Assembly (NCBI GenBank): GCA_963800235.1
Contig: CAWDAD010000003.1
Coordinates: 434,001-498,000 of the forward strand
DNA from: CAVVNP01 sp963800235
Lineage (GTDB): Bacteria > Actinomycetota > Acidimicrobiia > Acidimicrobiales > Iamiaceae
Direction of reading: 5' to 3'
Length of the DNA: 64,000 nucleotides
Part shown: piece by piece, positions 41,756 through 50,319 of the stretch
Numbering within the stretch: position 1 is the first letter of the stretch
Layout: every line of letters begins with the position of its first letter
Notes under the pieces: generated by a model
Seen by the model: only the letters and a program-made list of their open reading frames with translations
The model's database searches: none
What the model was told of the DNA's origin: nothing
Program-made: the position numbers and the translations under genes

Positions 41756-43005
41756 CCCGCCCGTCGCCGACCGCCGCCCGGCGGAGCCTGTCCGCCCTGG
41801 TCGCGGCCCTGGCGGTGGTGCTGGCCGGCGCCCCCGCCTGCACGACCGACGCCGACACCCGGCCGGGTCCGGCCTCGACCGCCCCGCCCACCACCGGGCC
41901 GGGGCGGGGCACCCCCGACGCCCCCGCCCGCGACGGCTCGCTCTCCGAGGTCGGGGTGCGGCTGACGGAGGTGGCCCGGCTCGAGTCGCCCACCCAGCTC
42001 CAGCCCCGGCCCGGCACCGGTGAGCTGTGGGTCACCGAGCGGGCCGGCCGGGTCCGGCGCCTGCTGCCCCGCGGCGGCGGGCGCTTCGCGGTCGACCCGG
42101 AGCCCGTCGTCGACCGGACCGCCGAGGTCGCGACCGACGGCGAGCTCGGCATGCTCGGCCTGGCCTTCTCGGCCGACGGCCGCCAGCTCTACGTCGACTT
42201 CAACGACCGCGACGGCACGACCAACCTCGTCCGCTACCCCGTGCGCGACGACGGCTCGGTGGGGTCCCCGACGGTGCTGCTCACCCAGCCGCAGCCGTAC
42301 ACCAACCACGACGGGGGGGACCTCCAGCTCGGACCGGACGGCTACCTCTACCTCGGGCTGGGCGACGGCGGCTCGGCCGACGACCCCGACGACCGGGCCG
42401 GCGACCCGAACGACCTGCTGGGCACCATCCTGCGCATCGACCCCCGCACCCCGTCGGGGTCGATGCCGTACGCCATCCCCACCGACAACCCCTACGCCGA
42501 GGGAGGCGGCCGGCCCGAGATCTACCTGGCCGGCGTCCGCAACCCGTGGCGCTTCAGCTTCGACCGGGCGAACGGCGACCTCTGGATCGGCGACGTCGGC
42601 CAGGACGAGGTCGAGGAGGTCGACCACCTGCCGGCGGGCACCGGCCGCGGCGCCGACCTCGGGTGGAGCGGGTTCGAGGGCACCCAGCGGAACATCCCGG
42701 CCCGCGTCCGCCCGGACACCGTCCCGCCGGTCTTCGAGTACCGGCACGCGACCGGCGGCTGCTCGATCACCGGGGGCGTGGTGTACCGGGGCGAGGCGAT
42801 CCCGGCCCTCGACGGGACCTACCTCTTCAGCGACTACTGCCAAGCCGCCCTGCGCGGCCTGCGACTCGGCCCAGGCGGCCGGGTGGCCGACGAGCGGGGC
42901 CTCGGCGTCGAGCTCGAGCGGACCGTGAGCATCGACCAGGACGCGGCCGGCGAGGTGTACCTGCTGTCGGTCGGCGGCCCGATCATGCGGCTCGAGGCCG
43001 CGTAG
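41752..43005 (+). CDS. PQQ-dependent aldose/sorbosone dehydrogenase-like lipoprotein (417 aa)
   Basis: Six-bladed beta-propeller of the glucose/sorbosone dehydrogenase family. The N-terminal signal (R-R-S-L-S-A-L-V-A-A-L-A-V-V-L-A) ends in an imperfect lipobox at Cys30. The catalytic His motif (N-H-D-G-G-D), G-L-G-D-G-G-S, A-G-V-R-N-P-W-R-F-S and D-V-G-Q-D-E-V-E-E-V are all present. Likely oxidises sugars outside the membrane with PQQ as cofactor; no PQQ synthesis genes are nearby. Translationally coupled to the thioesterase, although the functions do not obviously connect. Confidence 0.9.
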   Translation: MTRPSPTAARRSLSALVAALAVVLAGAPACTTDADTRPGPASTAPPTTGPGRGTPDAPARDGSLSEVGVRLTEVARLESPTQLQPRPGTGELWVTERAGRVRRLLPRGGGRFAVDPEPVVDRTAEVATDGELGMLGLAFSADGRQLYVDFNDRDGTTNLVRYPVRDDGSVGSPTVLLTQPQPYTNHDGGDLQLGPDGYLYLGLGDGGSADDPDDRAGDPNDLLGTILRIDPRTPSGSMPYAIPTDNPYAEGGGRPEIYLAGVRNPWRFSFDRANGDLWIGDVGQDEVEEVDHLPAGTGRGADLGWSGFEGTQRNIPARVRPDTVPPVFEYRHATGGCSITGGVVYRGEAIPALDGTYLFSDYCQAALRGLRLGPGGRVADERGLGVELERTVSIDQDAAGEVYLLSVGGPIMRLEAA

Positions 43006-43023
43006 CGAGAGGGGTTCGCCGCC

Positions 43024-43947
43024 ATGGCCCTGCCCGACCACCTGCAGCAGCTCGCCGCCCGGGTGTCCAACTGGGGGCGCTGGGGCCCCGACGACCAGCG
43101 CGGCACCCTGAACCTGATCGACGCCGCCGCCCGGGAGCGGGGTCTGGCCGCGGTCCGCGAGGGGCGGGCGTTCTCCCTCGCCATCCCCTTCGACGAGGAG
43201 GGCCCCCAGACCGGTGGCATCCCGGGTCGCGACAACCCGAGCCGCACCATGCTCATGGTGCGCACCGCCTTCACCGGCGACCCCGACGACTTCACCACCT
43301 CCGACGACGCGGTGACCATGGGCGTGCAGGCCGCGACCCACTGGGACGCGCTGGCCCACGTCGGCTACGGCGGCCGCCTCTACAACGGCGTGGACGACTC
43401 GGAGATCGACGAGGACGGCGCCCACCGACTCGGGATCGAGCACGTGGGGCCCGTCGTCACCCGGGGCGTGGTGCTCGACGTGGCCCGCCTGCACGGCGTC
43501 GCGCACTTCGACCACGGCTACGCCATCACCGGCGACGATCTGGGGGCGGCCGCCGAGCGGGCCGGCGTCGCCGTCGAGGCGGGCGACGCCCTGCTGGTGC
43601 GAACCGGCCAGATGGCCCACCTGCCCCACGACCGCCGGCGCTACGCCAACCCGTCGCCCGGCCTGTCGACGCAGTCGATCGAGTGGCTGCACGACCACGA
43701 CGTGGCCGCGGTCGCCACCGACACCCTGGTCTTCGAGGTCTTCCCCGGCGAGGACCCCGACGTGCTCCTGCCCGTGCACATGATCCACCTGCGCGACATG
43801 GGCCTGCTCCAGGGCCAGAACTGGTACCTGGACGACCTGGCCGCCCACTGCGAGGCCACCGGCCGGGGTGACGTGCTGCTGGTGGCCAACCCCCTGCCGC
43901 TCACCCGCTCGGTGGGCGGCCCGGTGGCCCCCGTCGCCCTGACCTGA
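43024..43947 (+). CDS. Cyclase-family (kynurenine formamidase-like) metal hydrolase (307 aa)
   Basis: PF04199-type fold. The metal-binding block that is usually H-x-G-T-H-x-D-x-P-x-H reads T-H-W-D-A-L-A-H-V here, in the branch typical of actinobacterial cyclase proteins with an N-terminal W-G-P-D-D-Q-R-G-T-L-N motif. Cytoplasmic. Probably hydrolyses an amide or ester of an aromatic or polyketide compound. GAGAGGGG ahead of ATG 43024 acts as the ribosome site; 18 bases after the sugar dehydrogenase stop. Confidence 0.85.
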   Translation: MALPDHLQQLAARVSNWGRWGPDDQRGTLNLIDAAARERGLAAVREGRAFSLAIPFDEEGPQTGGIPGRDNPSRTMLMVRTAFTGDPDDFTTSDDAVTMGVQAATHWDALAHVGYGGRLYNGVDDSEIDEDGAHRLGIEHVGPVVTRGVVLDVARLHGVAHFDHGYAITGDDLGAAAERAGVAVEAGDALLVRTGQMAHLPHDRRRYANPSPGLSTQSIEWLHDHDVAAVATDTLVFEVFPGEDPDVLLPVHMIHLRDMGLLQGQNWYLDDLAAHCEATGRGDVLLVANPLPLTRSVGGPVAPVALT

Positions 43948-43965
43948 CCCGCGCGGTTCCTCCGC

Positions 43966-44403
43966 TCAGCCGACGTGGCGGTACACGTTGGTCCGGCGGG
44001 GCTCGAAGCCGAGGCGGCGGTACAGGCGGTTGGCCGCCTCCCGCGACGGGCGGGAGGTGAGGTCGACCTTGGCCGCGCCCTGCTGCGCGGCCAGGTCGAG
44101 GGCGAAGCGGTTGAGCGCCTCGCCCACCCCGCGGCCCCGGGCGCCCTCGTCGACCACCACGTCCTCGATCCAGGCCCGCACGCCGGTCGGGATGCGGAAC
44201 ACCACCAGGGTCAGCGAGCCGAGGACGTCGCCGGTGGCCTCGTCGGTGGCGACCAGCAGCGAGGTGGCCGGGGATGCGACCACGGCCTCCAGCTCGGCCC
44301 GGCCCGGCGGCGGACTGGACGACGAGAGCTGGGGGATCAGGCGCTCGAAGGCGGCCAGCAGGTCGTTCGAGACCTCGGTGGCGACGGACACGGCGACGGC
44401 CAT
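43966..44403 (-). CDS. GNAT-family N-acetyltransferase (145 aa)
   Basis: Single GNAT domain: beta4 W-I-E-D-V-V-V-D, acetyl-CoA loop R-G-R-G-V-G-E-A, and C-terminal N-R-L-Y-R-R-L-G-F-E. The substrate is not evident. Convergent with the cyclase gene, and divergent from the PAC2 gene with 65 bases between starts. Confidence 0.9.
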   Translation of the reverse strand: MAVAVSVATEVSNDLLAAFERLIPQLSSSSPPPGRAELEAVVASPATSLLVATDEATGDVLGSLTLVVFRIPTGVRAWIEDVVVDEGARGRGVGEALNRFALDLAAQQGAAKVDLTSRPSREAANRLYRRLGFEPRRTNVYRHVG

Positions 44404-44455
44404 GGCCCGGTTCTACCGTCCCCGGCGGCCCCGAGGGTCATCCCGACCTCGCCGG

Positions 44456-44461
44456 TACCCT
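44456..44461 (+). promoter_or_regulatory. TACCCT hexamer, leaderless promoter of the PAC2-family gene
   Basis: TACCCT with a 7-base spacer to ATG 44469. Confidence 0.55.
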
Positions 44462-44468
44462 CGGCGGC

Positions 44469-45326
44469 ATGGACCACCTCCGCTGGGAGCGTCGTCCCAC
44501 CCTTCGCCGTCCTGTCATCGTCGCCGCCTTCGAGGGGTGGAACGACGCGGGAGACGCCAGCACCACCGCCCTGCGCCACCTGTGCGAGAGCTGGCGGGCC
44601 GAGGCCTTCGCCACCATCGATCCCGAGGAGTTCTTCGACTTCACCTCGGTGCGCCCCACGGTGACCCTCGAGGACGGTCACCAGCGCGAGGTCCGATGGC
44701 CCCGCACCGAGCTGCACGCCGCCACCCTGCCCGAGCTCGACCACGACGTGGTCCTGGTGCTCGGCGTCGAGCCCCAGCTCCGCTGGCGGACCTTCGCCGC
44801 CCAGCTCACCGCCGTGGCCGACGCGTGCGACGCCCGCTTCGCCATCACCCTCGGCGCCCTGCTCGCCGAGGTCCCCCACTCCCGACCGGTCACCATCATC
44901 GGCAGCTCCACCAGCGACGAGCTGATCGCCGACGTCGAGCTGACCGCGTCGAGCTACGAGGGGCCCACCGGCATCGTCGCCGTCGTCCACGACGCCATGC
45001 AGCAGGCCGGGGTCGAGGCCGCGACCCTCTGGGCCGAGGTCCCCACCTACGTCCCCGCCGCCCCGTCCCCCAAGGCCGCCCTCGCCCTGGTCCGGGCGGT
45101 CGCCTCGATGCTGTCGACCCGCCTCGAGACCACCGGTCTGGAGATCAGCGCCGAGGCCTACGAACGCCAGATCACCGAGCTGGTGGCCGCCGACGACGAC
45201 ACCTCCCAGTACGTCGAGCGCCTCGAGCGGCTGTGCGACGAGGAGGGCTCGTGGGACCGCCACCCCGAGGGCGCTCGCCTGGTCGAGGAGCTCGAGCGCT
45301 ACCTGCGCGACCGCCGGAGCGACTGA
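44469..45326 (+). CDS. PAC2 (proteasome assembly chaperone) family protein (285 aa)
   Basis: Homologue family of the eukaryotic/archaeal PAC2 chaperones: V-I-V-A-A-F-E-G-W-N-D-A-G-D-A-S opening, then V-P-H-S-R-P and T-G-I-V-A-V, with a charged coiled C-terminus. Actinobacteria carry a 20S proteasome and several PAC2 paralogues whose role in assembly is unproven. No proteasome gene is nearby. Confidence 0.88.
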   Translation: MDHLRWERRPTLRRPVIVAAFEGWNDAGDASTTALRHLCESWRAEAFATIDPEEFFDFTSVRPTVTLEDGHQREVRWPRTELHAATLPELDHDVVLVLGVEPQLRWRTFAAQLTAVADACDARFAITLGALLAEVPHSRPVTIIGSSTSDELIADVELTASSYEGPTGIVAVVHDAMQQAGVEAATLWAEVPTYVPAAPSPKAALALVRAVASMLSTRLETTGLEISAEAYERQITELVAADDDTSQYVERLERLCDEEGSWDRHPEGARLVEELERYLRDRRSD

Positions 45327-45383
45327 CCGACGGCGCGACGGACCGGCCCGGTCACCGTCGCCCGACGCGACCCGCCGGCCGGG

Positions 45384-46403
45384 TCAGCGGTTGCGGGGGT
45401 TGAAGTACGGGTCCTGGCCGACGGTCCGCCAGGCGGCCAGCGAGCTGGCCGAGGAGTCGACCCGGAACGGGAAGGTGTTGGTCCCGTCCGACCAGGTGAT
45501 GTCGAAGTACACCACCGCCCGGATGTTCCGGTAGGTCGTCTTCAGGGTCGAGGCCATGCTCGTGAACCAGGCCGCCTTGTCGCCGGGGTTGCGCTCCATG
45601 GCGCCGGTCTCGGCGATCATCAGCGGCTTGCCCCGGCTGCCGGCCCAGTCGTAGAAGGTCCGGAAGATCGACTCGAACTGGTCGTAGGGGTAGCCCGACC
45701 AGACCGGGGCCCAGTCGTAGCCGTCGCAGGCGATCCAGTCGACCACGTCGTCGCCGGGGTACCAGTTCGGGGCGCTGGTGTCGGTGGGGCCGAACCGCAG
45801 GTTGGTGGGCGCCCACACCCACGCCACGTTGGTGGCGCCCTCCTGGTCGAACAGGGCGTGCACGTGGCGCCAGGCGGCGATGTAGTTCGAGGGGTTGCCG
45901 CCGGCGAGCTGCCGGCCCTTCTTGCCGTCCATCTCCCAGAAGAACCGCAGGAAGAGCGGGACGTGGAGGTCGCGCAGGGCGTCGGCCCGCTGGCGGATCA
46001 TGGCGTCCTGCTGGCCGGAGGTGATGGACGCGGTGTCGGTGCCGTTCCACGACACCATCGGGGTGGTGCCCCGGGCGATGGCGCCCTGCTCCTCCTGGGT
46101 CGGGAAGGGCTTGTCCCAGGGGTAGAAGAAGTTGGCGATGTCGGCGGGACGGCCGAGCTGCTGGGTCCGCAGGTCCCAGTTGGCCTGACGGGTGGCGATG
46201 GTGCCGTAGCCGTCGGGGTACGAGCTCATCCCGAACAGCACCCCGTTCGGGACGGTCGGCTTGCCCGGCGGGGTGGCGAAGGTGGTCATCTGGCCCGGCT
46301 GGCCGCCCTCGTCGCGCGTCGCCAGCACGTCGGTGCCCACCGAGCAGGCCGACACGGCGAGGAGGGCGAGGAGGGCGACGACGGCGGTGCGGAACGTCCT
46401 CAC
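45384..46403 (-). CDS. Glycoside hydrolase family 26-like lipoprotein (339 aa)
   Basis: Secreted lipid-anchored glycanase candidate. Signal peptide with lipobox L-A-V-S-A-C at Cys20. The barrel has R-F-F-W-E-M-D-G (acid/base Glu) and L-M-I-A-E-T-G-A (nucleophile Glu), the GH26 arrangement of beta-mannanases and related endo-enzymes, plus aromatic W-I-A-C-D-G-Y-D-W-A-P. GTG 46403. It is 68 bases downstream of no partner gene on its strand; the amidase that follows is likely separate. Confidence 0.82.
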   Translation of the reverse strand: MRTFRTAVVALLALLAVSACSVGTDVLATRDEGGQPGQMTTFATPPGKPTVPNGVLFGMSSYPDGYGTIATRQANWDLRTQQLGRPADIANFFYPWDKPFPTQEEQGAIARGTTPMVSWNGTDTASITSGQQDAMIRQRADALRDLHVPLFLRFFWEMDGKKGRQLAGGNPSNYIAAWRHVHALFDQEGATNVAWVWAPTNLRFGPTDTSAPNWYPGDDVVDWIACDGYDWAPVWSGYPYDQFESIFRTFYDWAGSRGKPLMIAETGAMERNPGDKAAWFTSMASTLKTTYRNIRAVVYFDITWSDGTNTFPFRVDSSASSLAAWRTVGQDPYFNPRNR

Positions 46404-46471
46404 CGCCCAGGTATCGAGCGGTTCGTCCCTGGTCTTGAGCGATGGGTGCCGTATTGCCTAGGTCGGATGGC

Positions 46472-47929
46472 TCAGCCGGCGGTGCGGGGCCACGGCTGGC
46501 GCTGCTCGAGCACCCGGGCCAGCCGGAGGGGGACCTCGTCGTGGTGGCGCCGGGCCAGGACCTGCAGGCCGACCGGGAGGCCGTCGGCCGTGCGTCCGGC
46601 GGGCACCGAGATGGCCGGGTTCCAGCACAGGTTGCCGAGCATGGTGAACGGCACCGAGAGCACCGGCGACACCTCGCGGCCGTCGATCACCGACGGCGGC
46701 GGACCCTCGGCCACGAAGGCGGGCACCGCGGTGGTGGGCGTCAGCAGCACGTCGACGTCGTCCCAGACGGCGGCCAGGTCGGCCTCGAGCTGGGCCCGGC
46801 TGCGGATCGACCGGGCGAACTTCGACACGGGCAGCCCCTCGGTCTGCTCGAGCACCTGCCGCGAGTAGGTGGTGAGCCGGTCGGCCACCGCCGGCCAGCT
46901 CCCCTCCTCGATCTCGAGCCACAGGTCGATGGCACCCGAGGACAGCCAGGCCCGGACCGGGTCGGTGAGGTGGACCGGGTCGTCGTCGAGGTCGAGCCCG
47001 GCGGCGTCGGCGAGCACCGAGGCCGCCGCCCCGGCCAGCTCGACCACCTCGGGGTCGACGGCGGCGAAGCCCAGGTCGGGCGACCACCGGGCCCGCAGGC
47101 CGCCCACGTCGAGCTCGTCGACGGCCCGCTCGTAGGACAGCGTCGGCGGCGGCAGCGAGGTGCGGTCCCGCTCGTCGGGACCGGCGGCCACGTCGAGGTG
47201 GCGGGCGGCGTCGGTCACCGTGGTGGCCAGGCACCCGACCACCGCGGTCTGCGAGCCGCTGGGGCCGGGGTCGGCGATCCGGCCGTAGCTGGCCTTCATG
47301 CCGACCAGGCCGGTGTAGGACGCCGGGATCCGGGTCGAGCCGCCGCCGTCGGAGGCGGTGGCGAAGGGGACCAGCCCGGCCGCCACCGCGGCGGCCGAGC
47401 CCCCGCTCGACCCGCCGGGGGTGCGGCTGGTGTCCCACGGGTTGCGGGTCGTCCCCCAGGCCGGGGTCTTGGTCCAGTTCAGGGTGCCGAACTCGGGGGC
47501 CGCCGTCTTGCCCACCGGGACGGCGCCCGCCGCCCGCAGCCGGGCCACGTGGACCGAGTCGCGCTCGACCGGCGGCCGACCCTTGAACGCCAGCGAGCCG
47601 TGGGAGGTCGGCATGCCGCCGCAGTCCTCGAGGTCCTTGACGCCGAAGGGCACCCCGGCCAGCGGGCCCGGGTCGAGCCCGTCGGCCACCCGGCGGTCGA
47701 CCGCCTCGGCGGCCCGGCGGGCCAGCTCGGCATCGACGTGGACGAAGGCGTTCAGCGCCTCGTTGCCGGCCTCGATGGCGGTCAGGGCCCGGTCGAGCAG
47801 CTCGACGGCGTGGACCTCGCCCCGACGCACCGACTCGGCCAGCTCGACCACCGGCGGCCACGCCGTGACCGGGCCGTCCAGCCCGGCGGAGCCCGCCGTG
47901 ACCGAGCCGTCCGGCCCGGCGTCGCTCAC
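46472..47929 (-). CDS. Amidase-signature family amidohydrolase (485 aa)
   Basis: Amidase-signature enzyme with a Ser-cisSer-Lys triad: Lys in G-V-P-F-G-V-K-D, cis-Ser region G-G-S-S-G-G-S-A-A-A-V-A-A-G, nucleophile in S-D-G-G-G-S-T-R-I-P-A. Cytoplasmic and of standard length; GatA is unlikely because no GatB/C is near. GTG 47929 overlaps the WS/DGAT stop by 4 bases. Confidence 0.92.
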   Translation of the reverse strand: MSDAGPDGSVTAGSAGLDGPVTAWPPVVELAESVRRGEVHAVELLDRALTAIEAGNEALNAFVHVDAELARRAAEAVDRRVADGLDPGPLAGVPFGVKDLEDCGGMPTSHGSLAFKGRPPVERDSVHVARLRAAGAVPVGKTAAPEFGTLNWTKTPAWGTTRNPWDTSRTPGGSSGGSAAAVAAGLVPFATASDGGGSTRIPASYTGLVGMKASYGRIADPGPSGSQTAVVGCLATTVTDAARHLDVAAGPDERDRTSLPPPTLSYERAVDELDVGGLRARWSPDLGFAAVDPEVVELAGAAASVLADAAGLDLDDDPVHLTDPVRAWLSSGAIDLWLEIEEGSWPAVADRLTTYSRQVLEQTEGLPVSKFARSIRSRAQLEADLAAVWDDVDVLLTPTTAVPAFVAEGPPPSVIDGREVSPVLSVPFTMLGNLCWNPAISVPAGRTADGLPVGLQVLARRHHDEVPLRLARVLEQRQPWPRTAG

Positions 47930-49476
47930 GACGCCTTCTTCTTCGACTTGGCGCCCGACTTCGAGCCCGCCTTGGCCGAGCCCTTGGCGCTCGCCTTGCC
48001 GCGGGGCTTCCCGGCCGGCTCCTCGTCCAGCTCGAGGGCGGCGGCCATCTGCTCGAAGGCGTCGGTGAGGCCCTCGGACACCAGCTCGATGTCGGGCAGC
48101 GCGCTGCGGTCGCCGGACACGCCGAAGGCCAGCTGCCCATCGTAGGAGATCACCGCGATGATGAGGGCCAGGTTGTCGACCAGGTTCACGTACGGGAACG
48201 CCTCGAGCACCCGGGCGCCCATGCAGTACAGCGGGAACTGCGGGCCGGGGATGTTGGTGACGACGGTGTTCACCGGCAGGGCCCGGGGCGCCAGCCGGGC
48301 CGCCAGCCCGAGCAGGGTCGGGGGGGCGAAGCCGGCCAGGGCCATGATGGCGTCGGCGCCGATCTGCTGGGTCGAGCCCTTGGCCGCCCGCATCTGCTCG
48401 GCGACCCGTTCGAGCTGCTCGAGCGGGTCGGGCTCGGAGACGGGCAGCTCGGCCACCAGCATCGACACCCGGTTCCCGAGGGCCATCTGCTCGGACTCGT
48501 CGCGCACCGACACCGGCACCATCGCCTTGAGCACCAGGCCGGGCGCCAGCGCGCCTCGGGACTCGAGGAAGGAGCGCAGCGCCATCGAGCAGGCGGCCAG
48601 GACCACGTCGTTGATCGTGCAGCCCGCCGCCTGCTTGATCTGCTTGACCCGGTCGAGCGGCACCCGGGCGAGCTCCATGCGGCGGTGCGGGGTGATGGGC
48701 ACGTTGAGCGGGGTGTCCGGTCGGCCGCTGCCGACCTCACGGGCCGAGGTGACCAGGCCCGAGAGCTGCTCGCCTCCGAACTGCAGCACGGACTCGACCG
48801 CGCCGGCCAGCCGCCCGCCGGTGAGCTTGGCGTCCGCCACCTGCGGCATCCGCAGCGTGGCCCGCAGCGAGCGCACCAGCTCGGTCGGCTCGACCACCCG
48901 CTCGATCAGGCTCTCCACCAGCAGCTCGTTGGGCTGCGGCGGCGGCACCGGATGCCACTCGGGGGCGACGACCGGCGGCGGGTCGCGCTCGAGGTCGAGC
49001 AGCACGGTGGCCACGTCGATGCCCGACACCCCGTCGATCAGGCAGTGGTGGGTCTTCTGGATGATGGCGACCCGGTCGTCCTCGACCCCCTCGACGAACC
49101 AGATCTCCCACAGCGGTCGGCGTCGGTCCAGCTGCACCGCCTGCAGCCGCTCCATCAGCCCGAGCAGCTGGTCCTCGGAGCCCGGCCGGGGCAGGGCGGT
49201 GAGCCGCACGTGGTACGAGGGGTCGAAGGCGAGGTCGTCGACCCACACCGGTCGCCCCTGGTCGAAGGGCACGTTCATGATGCGCTTGCGGAAGCGCGGC
49301 ACCAGGTGCAGCCGGGACACGATCCGCTGCCGCACCTCGTCGATGCGGAACCGCCCGTCCTCACCGAAGAACGGGGCCGCCTCCAGGTACGCCAACGAGC
49401 CGACGTGCATCGGCTGGTGGTCGTTCTCGAGGTGCAGGAACAGGGCGTCCTGCGGGGAGAGGCGCTCGTAGCTCAT
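47926..49476 (-). CDS. Wax ester synthase/diacylglycerol acyltransferase with Lys-rich tail (516 aa)
   Basis: WS/DGAT enzyme making triacylglycerol or wax esters at the membrane/lipid-body surface. Catalytic H-H-C-L-I-D-G-V-S-G near residue 140, plus P-L-W-E-I-W-F-V-E-G, N-D-V-V-L-A-A-C and T-N-I-P-G-P. The last ~27 residues are almost only Lys, Ala, Ser, Gly and Arg, an extension not needed for catalysis that could bind anionic lipid surfaces or DNA. ATG 49476 is 8 bases after TAGCAT. Co-translated with the amidase. Confidence 0.92.
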   Translation of the reverse strand: MSYERLSPQDALFLHLENDHQPMHVGSLAYLEAAPFFGEDGRFRIDEVRQRIVSRLHLVPRFRKRIMNVPFDQGRPVWVDDLAFDPSYHVRLTALPRPGSEDQLLGLMERLQAVQLDRRRPLWEIWFVEGVEDDRVAIIQKTHHCLIDGVSGIDVATVLLDLERDPPPVVAPEWHPVPPPQPNELLVESLIERVVEPTELVRSLRATLRMPQVADAKLTGGRLAGAVESVLQFGGEQLSGLVTSAREVGSGRPDTPLNVPITPHRRMELARVPLDRVKQIKQAAGCTINDVVLAACSMALRSFLESRGALAPGLVLKAMVPVSVRDESEQMALGNRVSMLVAELPVSEPDPLEQLERVAEQMRAAKGSTQQIGADAIMALAGFAPPTLLGLAARLAPRALPVNTVVTNIPGPQFPLYCMGARVLEAFPYVNLVDNLALIIAVISYDGQLAFGVSGDRSALPDIELVSEGLTDAFEQMAAALELDEEPAGKPRGKASAKGSAKAGSKSGAKSKKKAS

Positions 49477-49484
49477 CGGCGGCG

Positions 49485-49490
49485 ATGCTA
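49485..49490 (-). promoter_or_regulatory. TAGCAT hexamer, leaderless promoter of the WS/DGAT-amidase pair
   Basis: Minus-strand TAGCAT with an 8-base spacer to ATG 49476. Confidence 0.55.
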
Positions 49491-49545
49491 GGAGCGCTCC
49501 CCGGGCGGCGCAGCCGGCTCCCCGGCAGGACCCCTCGACCGTGCC

Positions 49546-50253
49546 TCAGCCGGGAGGGTCCCGAGGTTCCTCGCCCTCCTGCCACGGGGCGTCGCGCGGC
49601 GGGTCGAAGTGCACCGGCCGGGGCTCGCCGTCGATGGCGGCGAAGGCGAAGTCGCGCCAGAGCTCGGCCCCGGCGGTGGGCGAGGGCAGCGCGTCGCGTG
49701 CGAACCAGCCCACGTCGTTCGTCTCGAGCGGGTGGGGCGCCAGCTCGCCGCCGGTGGCGGTGCAGTGGAAGACCACCGAGTAGAGCGGCACCCGGGTGAA
49801 GCCGAGGCGGAGGCCGTCGAGGACGGCGATCACGCCCTCGACCCGGCACTCGATCCCCGTCTCCTCCCGCACCTCCTTCTGCGCCACCTCGGCGCCGGAG
49901 TAGCCGATGTCGGCCCAGCCGGTCGGGTAGAGCCAGACCCCCGAGTCGGCCCGCTGGACGAGCAGGATCTCCCCGCGGTCGTTGCCGACCACCGCGCCCA
50001 CCGCCACCTTGGGGGTGACGTAGCCGGGCACGCCCTCGCCGACCGAGCGCATCCACTCCTGCACGAGCACCTCGGGCTCGAAGGCCGACCCGGCGGCGTG
50101 GCGGATGTCGGCCGCCACCGCCAGCACCTCCTCGAACCGCTCCCGCTCGTAGAGGTTCTCGGTGAAGCCGAGCCCGGTGCGGGCGATGCCGGCGAGGGCC
50201 TCGGACCACCGAAGCAGGTCGGTCTCGGTCGGCGCACGCCGTCCCTCCTCCAT
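49546..50253 (-). CDS. Nudix hydrolase with N-terminal helical domain, variant Nudix box (235 aa)
   Basis: The first ~75 residues are the helical domain found ahead of Nudix domains in ADP-ribose/nucleoside-diphosphate hydrolases of this subfamily; the Nudix fold follows (V-A-V-G-A-V-V, E-I-L-L-V-Q-R). In the Nudix box the central K-E-V-R-E-E-T-G-I has Lys at the usual Arg and Tyr at the usual upstream Glu, while the two metal-binding Glu of R-E-E-T-G remain. ATG 50253 is fixed by TAGGGT 7 bases upstream; GTG 50271 would lie before the promoter hexamer. Confidence 0.87.
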   Translation of the reverse strand: MEEGRRAPTETDLLRWSEALAGIARTGLGFTENLYERERFEEVLAVAADIRHAAGSAFEPEVLVQEWMRSVGEGVPGYVTPKVAVGAVVGNDRGEILLVQRADSGVWLYPTGWADIGYSGAEVAQKEVREETGIECRVEGVIAVLDGLRLGFTRVPLYSVVFHCTATGGELAPHPLETNDVGWFARDALPSPTAGAELWRDFAFAAIDGEPRPVHFDPPRDAPWQEGEEPRDPPG

Positions 50254-50260
50254 CGCCGGG

Positions 50261-50266
50261 ACCCTA
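50261..50266 (-). promoter_or_regulatory. TAGGGT hexamer, leaderless promoter of the Nudix gene
   Basis: Minus-strand TAGGGT with a 7-base spacer to ATG 50253. Confidence 0.55.
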
Positions 50267-50319
50267 CCCACGCGCCGGCCGCGCAGCCGTCGCCGGCGGC
50301 CCGGACGCCGGGGCCGGCC

